This document shows positions 5,593 to 10,469 of a stretch of 13,839 bases of DNA, in pieces. The translations under genes were made by a program, and so were the position numbers. Under the pieces are notes generated by a model. That model saw only the letters and a list, made by a program, of their open reading frames with translations, was not told the origin of the DNA and searched no databases. The stretch's first letter is position 1. Every line of letters starts with the position of its first letter. Source of the DNA: Thermoprotei archaeon (GTDB taxonomy: Archaea > Thermoproteota > Thermoprotei > QMSL01 > B3-G16); assembly GCA_003649665.1 (NCBI GenBank), contig QMSL01000019.1, positions 1 to 13,839 of the forward strand. Direction: 5' to 3'.

Positions 5593-6030
5593 ATGGGACG
5601 AAAAAGCTTAAAGACAATATATAGAGAGAAGTTGTTAAAGGAAGCGAGAAAGAAGACGCCTAAGCTATTATATGTTGTATCCTACGATATACCAGGAAGT
5701 ACACCAGCCATAAGGATGAAGCTTTCAAGGCATGTACAGGCATTAATGGAAGTGAGCAAGGAGCTGGGATTCCTATGTGAGAGGAGAACGTGGAGCTGTT
5801 TCTTATGCGATGAGAGAACAATGCCAGTCCTCAACGAGCTACTATTAAGCCTCGGTTGTAAGCCAGACATATTTCCAGTAGCGCTTAATTTAACTGTGGT
5901 AGAACGTCATCTTGTGGAGGCCCTAAGGAAGTTAGAAAACTATAAGGTTAAAGAGGCAAAGGAGCATATTAAGGCAGCCCTCAAGGAGTTAAGAGGAGAG
6001 CCATATATACCAGTATACATAGGACATTAG
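5593..6030 (+). CDS. Uncharacterised protein with Cas2/VapD-like ferredoxin-fold layout and four cysteines
   Basis: I do not recognise a named family. The 145-aa protein has a basic N-terminal helix (1-24), then a beta-alpha-beta-beta-alpha-beta pattern: strand LLYVVSYDIP (25-34), helix IRMKLSRHVQALMEVSKEL (40-58), strands GFLCERR and TWSCFLCD (59-73), helix TMPVLNELLLSLG (76-88), strand DIFPVALNL (92-100), and a helical C-terminus (104-134). A strand-1 'YDI' with Arg nine residues after the Asp and an aromatic-Ser-hydrophobic beta strand (TWSCF) recall Cas2, where the Asp binds metal. Cys62, 69, 72 and 89, with a C-x2-C pair, could bind zinc, which is not usual in Cas2. No CRISPR array or cas1 is nearby, so if the similarity is real it is a stand-alone fold relative. 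The leaderless promoter makes ATG 5593 secure. Confidence 0.65.
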   Translation: MGRKSLKTIYREKLLKEARKKTPKLLYVVSYDIPGSTPAIRMKLSRHVQALMEVSKELGFLCERRTWSCFLCDERTMPVLNELLLSLGCKPDIFPVALNLTVVERHLVEALRKLENYKVKEAKEHIKAALKELRGEPYIPVYIGH

Positions 6031-6103
6031 GTAGGGTAAAAGGGAGAAACAACCTAAAGTACCTTCAGACGCAGACATTGTAAACGTTCTTGTACACTCA
6101 GAA

Positions 6104-6114
6104 ATTTTAATAAA
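6104..6114 (+). promoter_or_regulatory. TATA-like box of the 95-aa protein gene
   Basis: ATTTTAATAAA centred near 6110 predicts a transcript start close to 6136, at or just after the first ATG (6134). This favours either a leaderless start at 6134 or the Shine-Dalgarno-led ATG at 6158. Confidence 0.35.
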
Positions 6115-6133
6115 GTTGTGGGCTTAGACTTTA

Positions 6134-6421
6134 ATGAGATATGATAAGGTGAAGTATATGTCCATGTTTCGTACGTTATCCGTGATATATACAAGTGACG
6201 AAGCATATGAAGCGGTAGTAAGTGCTATAGATAAGGCAGTTGACTTAATAAGGAAGTCCGGTATGGATGCCTTAATAAGAATGGAGATAGATAGGCTCGA
6301 AATATCAATAAGGGGAGACGAGGAAGACATAAAAAGGCTTATTAGTAAGATAAGGAAGAGACTTGAGGAGGACTTAGGCGAACTAATAGAGAAGGGAGAT
6401 GTGATAGTAGAGGAGACGTGA
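6134..6421 (+). CDS. Small conserved-looking protein, possibly Pcc1-like (KEOPS subunit)
   Basis: A 95-aa protein (87 aa if started at ATG 6158). The predicted order is strand TLSVIYTS, helix DEAYEAVVSAIDKAVDLI, strand DALIRMEI, strand RLEISIRGD, and helix EEDIKRLISKIRKRLEEDL. That beta-alpha-beta-beta-alpha plan, the length and the acidic turn before the last helix resemble Pcc1, the dimerising subunit of the KEOPS complex that makes the tRNA t6A modification. Sequence identity to Pcc1 as I remember it is weak, so this is a fold-level guess. ATG 6158 has AAGGTGA 5 nt upstream. The gene has its own promoter and lies 63 nt before the radical SAM activase, with no clear functional link. Confidence 0.55.
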   Translation: MRYDKVKYMSMFRTLSVIYTSDEAYEAVVSAIDKAVDLIRKSGMDALIRMEIDRLEISIRGDEEDIKRLISKIRKRLEEDLGELIEKGDVIVEET

Positions 6422-6445
6422 AGTCTAACCTAATCAGACGTTATG

Positions 6446-6453
6446 TTTAAATC
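6446..6453 (+). promoter_or_regulatory. TATA box of the NrdG2-like gene
   Basis: TTTAAATC centred near 6449 predicts transcription from about 6475. That coincides with ATGATGTAA (6475-6483), a two-codon frame that ends just before the true ATG at 6485. Confidence 0.4.
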
Positions 6454-6484
6454 AAGTCCGCATCCCATTTTATCATGATGTAAA

Positions 6485-7171
6485 ATGAGCGTAAGGCTTA
6501 AAGTATTTTCGATAATTCCAGTAAGCTTCGTGGATTGTAGAAATGATGCTTGTAGCGTTTTCTTCCTCTCGGGCTGTAATATGCGCTGTATATATTGTCA
6601 GAATTATCCTCATTACCTTAGGGGCAAGGAGATATCCCTTAAGCAAATAATGGATATGCTTAACAAAAACTGGGCTGTAGGGATGGTTAAGTTCACAGGA
6701 GGTGAACCCCTTCTCCAAGCCGAGAACTTAATAGAAGTATGTCGCAGATTGAAGGAGCAAGGTTATGAGTTCGCAATAGATACGAATGGAACAAAACCCA
6801 ATGCTGTTGAAGAGTTATGCAAAATAGGCATGCGTGAAGCAGCTGTTGACTTAAAAGCACCAGAACATAAGTATAGGGAGATTACTGGGATCAACGCATA
6901 TAATGAAGTGCTGAGAACCATAAGGACGTTAATTGATTACAACGTAGACTTTGAAGTTCGAACAACTGTAGTAGAACCTCTCATAACTGTGCATGACTTG
7001 GAGGAAATAGCGGTTATCCTAAATAAAACAGGTGCTAAACTATGGTATATACAAGTATACAGACCAGTAGCACATGCTAAGGGCTTAAGAAGACCAGATA
7101 TAATTAGGCTTAGAGGAGTAATTAATCGTTTAAGAGAGGAATATTCATTAGACATAAGGCTGAGGGTATGA
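6485..7171 (+). CDS. Radical SAM activase, NrdG2 type (anaerobic ribonucleotide reductase activating protein-like)
   Basis: A 228-aa enzyme. C31-x3-C35-x2-C38 (CNMRCIYCQN) holds the 4Fe-4S cluster, TGGEPLLQ (71-78) is the SAM-binding glycine motif, IDTNGT (98-103) and VDLKAP (about 119-124) are barrel strands typical of glycyl-radical activases. The start IIPVSFVDCRND followed by FFLSGCN matches the NrdG2 family, in which a conserved Val-Asp segment precedes the cluster. Members generate the glycyl radical on class III ribonucleotide reductase under anaerobic conditions. No nrdD is in the window, so the partner must be elsewhere, or the protein acts on another glycyl-radical enzyme. ATG 6485 has no clear Shine-Dalgarno and would have a leader of about 10 nt. 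The gene converges on the BCCP gene with 11 nt between stops. Confidence 0.85.
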   Translation: MSVRLKVFSIIPVSFVDCRNDACSVFFLSGCNMRCIYCQNYPHYLRGKEISLKQIMDMLNKNWAVGMVKFTGGEPLLQAENLIEVCRRLKEQGYEFAIDTNGTKPNAVEELCKIGMREAAVDLKAPEHKYREITGINAYNEVLRTIRTLIDYNVDFEVRTTVVEPLITVHDLEEIAVILNKTGAKLWYIQVYRPVAHAKGLRRPDIIRLRGVINRLREEYSLDIRLRV

Positions 7172-7175
7172 TAAG

Positions 7176-7192
7176 AGGGTTTTTACTTTATT
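7176..7192 (+). terminator. T-rich candidate terminator after the NrdG2-like gene
   Basis: The plus strand reads AGGGTTTTTACTTTATT right after the activase stop codon. Archaeal RNA polymerase stops at U-runs without needing a hairpin, and the gene converges on the opposite operon here, so termination is expected. The run overlaps the last codons of the BCCP gene. Confidence 0.35.
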
Positions 7193-7566
7193 ATGGCTAG
7201 CAACTCGCCTTGTTTAACTACTTGACCTTCCTTTACGAGGATTCGCCTTAGAATGCCAGATATGGGACTACGGATCTCTATTTTAGTCTTCATAGATTCC
7301 ATTGTTAAGACTACTTCCCCTTTCTTCACTTCCTCTCCCGTATGTTTTTCTATAGATAAGATCCTCCCGGCAAGTGGGGCACGAATTTCATTCTTTGAAA
7401 CACTTATGGTAACACCATGAGATGGTGTTATAGTCGATGAACTTGATTGTTCTCTAAATAGGAGTCTTCTAATGCTGTTTATTATAGATCTTGGATCCTC
7501 TACTTCTACCTCTACTTCTAATACTTCATCATCTATGGTAATCCTGAATTTCTTCTTTTTCGCCAA
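7183..7566 (-). CDS. Biotin carboxyl carrier protein (biotin/lipoyl attachment domain)
   Basis: A protein of about 127 aa that carries biotin for the carboxyltransferase encoded upstream. The N-terminus (KKFRITIDDEVLEVEVEVED) is the usual BCCP lead strand region. A Ser/Thr-rich linker (about residues 40-57) follows, then the biotinyl domain: IRAPLAGRILSIEKHTGEEV with the target TMESMKT (Lys about 94) and the partner hairpin IRSPISGILRRILVKEGQVVKQGELL. The common E-A-M-K-M is E-S-M-K-T here; Met-Lys is kept, so biotinylation is expected. The start is TTG 7566, giving MAKKKKF, because GAGGTG lies 6 nt upstream; a GTG at 7575 would overlap that ribosome-binding site. It is the last gene of the carboxylase operon and overlaps the small gene before it by 34 nt. 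A biotin ligase and a biotin carboxylase must lie elsewhere. Confidence 0.9.
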   Translation of the reverse strand: MAKKKKFRITIDDEVLEVEVEVEDPRSIINSIRRLLFREQSSSSTITPSHGVTISVSKNEIRAPLAGRILSIEKHTGEEVKKGEVVLTMESMKTKIEIRSPISGILRRILVKEGQVVKQGELLAIIK

Positions 7567-7736
7567 AATCCACACCTCAGGAGATCAACCCTTGATGCTA
7601 TACGCCAATAGCTTATATTACTTCTTGAATAGATATCGATATTCTCAAGAAACGAAGTAATACTCTCTGAAACCTTTTTCGATCCCTCGTGAAGTAAGCC
7701 TAAGACTGCAAGTAAGGCGATTAATCGCTTATCCAT
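7533..7736 (-). CDS. Small helical protein in the carboxylase operon (candidate accessory subunit)
   Basis: A reading frame of 67 aa fills the gap between the carboxyltransferase and BCCP genes. It begins MDKRLIALLAVLGLLHEGSK, a short amphipathic or hydrophobic helix, continues with a polar helix (VSESITSFLENI), and ends with SYWRIASRVDLL and a basic tail (WRKRR). ATG 7736 lies 2 nt after the upstream stop, with GGGGTGATG of the upstream gene as a likely ribosome-binding site; a TTG at 7742 is possible. Its 3' end overlaps BCCP by 34 nt. Small helix-plus-'W-R-x-A-x-R' proteins accompany some biotin-dependent carboxylases (for example the actinobacterial epsilon subunit) and OadG-like subunits accompany decarboxylases. 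This one has too short a hydrophobic stretch for a clear OadG membrane anchor. Position supports a real gene; function is inferred. Confidence 0.55.
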   Translation of the reverse strand: MDKRLIALLAVLGLLHEGSKKVSESITSFLENIDIYSRSNISYWRIASRVDLLRCGFWRKRRNSGLP

Positions 7737-7738
7737 CT

Positions 7739-9289
7739 TCAAGCAGGCATCACCCCATGTTTTTTAGGAACCCTTGGCTTAAGGGGTCTCTTCGATAGAA
7801 GTATCTTCAGCATCTTTATGAGCAAGGGTCTCGTCTCATGCGGCTCTATGACCTTATCTATATACCCCCTAGACGCTGCCACATAGGGATTTGCGAACTT
7901 CTCCCTATACTCCATTGTGAATTTCTTCACTAGCTCCTCAGGGTTTTCAGCCTTTGCTATCTCTCGTTTATATATTATCTCAACGGCGCCTTGAGGGCCC
8001 ATTACAGCTATTTCAGCAGTTGGCCAAGCTACAACGAAATCTGCACCTAAGTGCCTACTTGACATCGCAATATAACCTCCACCATAGGCCTTTCTTACGA
8101 TTACTGTTATCTTAGGAACTGTTGAGACCGAATATGCGTATATTATCTTCGCGCCATGCCTTATTATTCCTGCTTGCTCTTGTGCAGTTCCAGGTAAGAA
8201 GCCTGGAACGTCTACGAACGTTATCACAGGGATGTTGAAGGCATCACAGAAGAGGACAAAGCGAGCAATTTTATCTGACGCGTTTACGTCAAGCGCTCCA
8301 GCTAGAACCTTAGGTTGATTTGCCACTATCCCTACAGGAATGCCGTCTAGCCTTCCAAATCCCACGATCGCATTAGGGGCGAAGAACTTATGCACTTCTA
8401 AAAAGCTATCCTTATCGAGGATCCTTACTATTACGTCATACATATCATAAGGTGACTCGGGATCCTCTGGAACTATATCATCCAATTCATAATCCATTCT
8501 CTCAGGATCGTCTTCACTCTTAATTATAGGAGGATCCTCCATGTTGTTTGACGGTAAATAACTTAATAGTTTGCGTATTAGGTTAAGTGCGTCTTCATCA
8601 TTCTCTGCTACGAAATGAGCAACGCCACTATAATATGCGTGTACTTGAGGACCTCCTAATTCCTCATAAGTAACTTCCTCGCCAGTTGCAGCTTTTACTA
8701 CCTTTGGACCCGTTATGAACATGAAGCTCTTTTTGGTCATTATTATGAAGTCAGAGAGAGCGGGCGAATATACTGCACCACCAGCACAAGGGCCCATTAT
8801 TGCTACTATCTGAGGTATCACGCCAGATGCTAGAACATTTCTATAAAATAACTCACCATATCCTTTAAGCGAGTCAACTCCTTCTTGTATTCTGGCACCA
8901 CCGGAATCGTTAAGACCTATGACGGGAATTCCGAGTTCAAGCGCTAGATCTAGGAGCTTGGTAATTTTCATTGCATGCATTTCGCCTACGCTTCCTCCCA
9001 TAACTGTGAAATCCTGAGCGTAAACTGCCACAGGTCTTCCATCTATTAGCCCTATCCCCGTTACTACTCCATCGCCTAAGTACTTTCGCTCGCTCATGCC
9101 AAATTCGGTAGCCCTATGGAGTACAAACTCATCGAACTCAATAAAGGAGTCGGGATCTAGTAGTAAATCTATTCGCTCCCTAGCGGTTAATTTGCCTTGC
9201 TTATGCTGCCTCTCGATACGGTCTAAACCGCCACCTTTCTTCGACTCCTCTCTAAGCTTGCGGAGTATTTCTATTTTTCTAGAATCCAT
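7739..9289 (-). CDS. mmdA: Acyl-CoA carboxyltransferase subunit (methylmalonyl-CoA decarboxylase alpha / propionyl-CoA carboxylase beta type)
   Basis: A full-length 516-aa protein of two crotonase-like halves. In the first half, VMGGSVGEMHA (97-106), SGGARIQEG (129-137) and GPCAGGAVYSPAL (166-178) form the CoA and oxyanion site. In the second half, DVPGFLPGTAQEQAGIIRHG (360-379), RKAYGGGYIAMSS (399-411) and AWPTAEIAVMGPQGA (421-435) form the carboxybiotin side; NPYVAASRGYIDKVI (467-481) is the conserved end. It transfers CO2 between biotin on BCCP and acyl-CoA. Ile407 sits where propionyl-CoA carboxylase has Asp and acetyl-CoA or decarboxylase/transcarboxylase forms have Ile or Leu. ATG 9289 has GAGGTG 6 nt upstream. 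It lies 23 nt after the PxpC-like gene. Without biotin carboxylase here, carboxylase versus Na+-pump decarboxylase cannot be settled. Confidence 0.93.
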   Translation of the reverse strand: MDSRKIEILRKLREESKKGGGLDRIERQHKQGKLTARERIDLLLDPDSFIEFDEFVLHRATEFGMSERKYLGDGVVTGIGLIDGRPVAVYAQDFTVMGGSVGEMHAMKITKLLDLALELGIPVIGLNDSGGARIQEGVDSLKGYGELFYRNVLASGVIPQIVAIMGPCAGGAVYSPALSDFIIMTKKSFMFITGPKVVKAATGEEVTYEELGGPQVHAYYSGVAHFVAENDEDALNLIRKLLSYLPSNNMEDPPIIKSEDDPERMDYELDDIVPEDPESPYDMYDVIVRILDKDSFLEVHKFFAPNAIVGFGRLDGIPVGIVANQPKVLAGALDVNASDKIARFVLFCDAFNIPVITFVDVPGFLPGTAQEQAGIIRHGAKIIYAYSVSTVPKITVIVRKAYGGGYIAMSSRHLGADFVVAWPTAEIAVMGPQGAVEIIYKREIAKAENPEELVKKFTMEYREKFANPYVAASRGYIDKVIEPHETRPLLIKMLKILLSKRPLKPRVPKKHGVMPA

Positions 9290-9312
9290 TTAAACACCTC
9301 GATATTTAGGTA

Positions 9313-10236
9313 TTATATCTCCTCAACCCATGCCTCAAAAATGCTTTCACCAACTCTTACTCTCACTAATTTAGCTCCGCGCCTTACGGCTGAGCAGGCA
9401 TTAGACAATATTAGTTTTATTCTATCTATTAGCTCGACTTCCCTTAGTACTTCCTGCGACTTTACCTCCTCACTCGTCGAATATTTAACCTTAACAATAG
9501 CATTATTTGGAGCCCTAGCGAGAGCACCTAAGCTTAATGGGCCTATCTCAGCTACTATGGGTGAATCATCCGAACTTGGATTTGTTATGACCTTAACATT
9601 GGGATTTCCCACGATTACTGATCCAGGTATGGGCTCAGAATCTACGTTATGCCTTGATATGTCGATAGAGCCTATGGGGGATAATGAGATACTATGGGGA
9701 TCCTTGCCCTTTATTACAAATAATTTAGGTATCTTCACTTCCCTATCTACGAGAAGTTCAGCTTTTATCTCAACTTTATTGGATGATGGAGGAATATAAC
9801 GAGAGGGTATCCGCCTAGCGGGCAATTCATCAAGTAGATCCGAGACCTTCCCCTCATCTATATCCAGTATGGAGCCTTTACTTAGTTTCTTCCTTCCTGA
9901 GAAGGACATATTGCTTGGAATAGATACATACGCTATACCTGAGTTTAAGCTCTCGATCCTTACTATTGAATTAGGTGTTACTGGAATTAGACGCCATGGT
10001 CTTTCTTCCCTTTTACCTCCTATTGATACGGCTGCAGATCCAGTTACAGCAATTAACGCAGGCTTATTGACCTCAAGTTCTATATATCCATTTAGGATTT
10101 CTATTGCAGGACTATTTTCGTTGTTTCCAGCCAGTAGGTTTGCTATAGCATAAGATAATGAGTCTACGACAGTCCGTCTGTACTCGAAGTTATCTTGAAC
10201 GAGGAAAGCATTATGAACGCTTTTCACTTTGAGCAT
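9313..10236 (-). CDS. PxpC/KipA-like protein (biotin-dependent carboxylase-related domain, AHS2 family), divergent
   Basis: A 307-aa protein matching the PxpC/KipA/allophanate hydrolase subunit 2 fold from end to end: LVQDNFEYRR (12-21), VDSLSYAIANLLAGN (24-38), AIEILNGYIELEV (44-56), LIAVTGSAAV (61-70), PWRLIPVTPNSIVRI (80-94), and in the second half SEPIPGSVIVG (200-210) and VAEIGPLSLGALARAPNNAIVKV (228-250). In PxpC the stretch after the PGS-hydrophobic motif is D-R-Q-T-T-G-G-Y-P; here it is NPSSDDSPI (219-227), so a conserved functional motif is lost. PxpC normally works with PxpA and PxpB in 5-oxoproline cleavage, and neither is present. It is first in the carboxylase operon, so a structural or regulatory role in the biotin enzyme is the simplest guess. 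ATG 10236 has GGTGA 7 nt upstream. Confidence 0.8.
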   Translation of the reverse strand: MLKVKSVHNAFLVQDNFEYRRTVVDSLSYAIANLLAGNNENSPAIEILNGYIELEVNKPALIAVTGSAAVSIGGKREERPWRLIPVTPNSIVRIESLNSGIAYVSIPSNMSFSGRKKLSKGSILDIDEGKVSDLLDELPARRIPSRYIPPSSNKVEIKAELLVDREVKIPKLFVIKGKDPHSISLSPIGSIDISRHNVDSEPIPGSVIVGNPNVKVITNPSSDDSPIVAEIGPLSLGALARAPNNAIVKVKYSTSEEVKSQEVLREVELIDRIKLILSNACSAVRRGAKLVRVRVGESIFEAWVEEI

Positions 10237-10469
10237 TATTGAGTCACCTTACGACAGTTACTATAGGGTGCTTACACAATTGTCGTTTTTAAACTTTTAA
10301 GTATTATAATCCCCTTGTTAACTTAACGATACATGCTCAGAGTACTGAGTTTATGTAGCAGTCTACCTGAGGTCATGCATGATGAGAAGATGTACAGAAA
10401 GTAGAGATACTAAGGCGAGAGGCGTGAATATATACAATATTAGCGAATGTTAATATGCGAGGGAAACAC
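10237..10469. other. Intergenic region with the carboxylase operon promoter and small palindromes
   Basis: This 233-bp stretch carries no gene I can support. Nearest the operon is an AT-rich promoter (box at 10285-10294). Further out are a 5-bp hairpin CTCAG-AGTA-CTGAG (10336-10349) and a 10-bp perfect palindrome TCATGCATGA (10373-10382). ATGATGA (10379-10385) looks like an isolated C box, but matching D boxes at the right spacing are lacking. The MoxR-VWA gene ends at 10470, so its 3' untranslated region also lies here. Confidence 0.4.
10285..10294 (-). promoter_or_regulatory. TATA box of the carboxylase operon
   Basis: GTTTAAAAAC on the minus strand, preceded by CTTAAAA, about 50 nt before the PxpC-like ATG. 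The predicted start is near 10263, giving a leader of about 27 nt that contains AAGGTGA. It is the only strong promoter seen for the four-gene operon. Confidence 0.5.

Noticed and set aside
9341..10153. Plus-strand open frames of 152 and 94 aa opposite the PxpC-like gene
   Set aside because: They are antisense shadows: Ser/Leu/Thr-rich composition, no motif, no promoter or ribosome-binding site, while the minus strand carries a full recognised protein.
10367..10385. CTGA (10367-10370) followed by ATGATGA (10379-10385), resembling D' and C' boxes of a C/D guide RNA
   Set aside because: No C box about 20 nt upstream and no D box downstream at proper spacing, and no flanking terminal stem, so it looks like chance.
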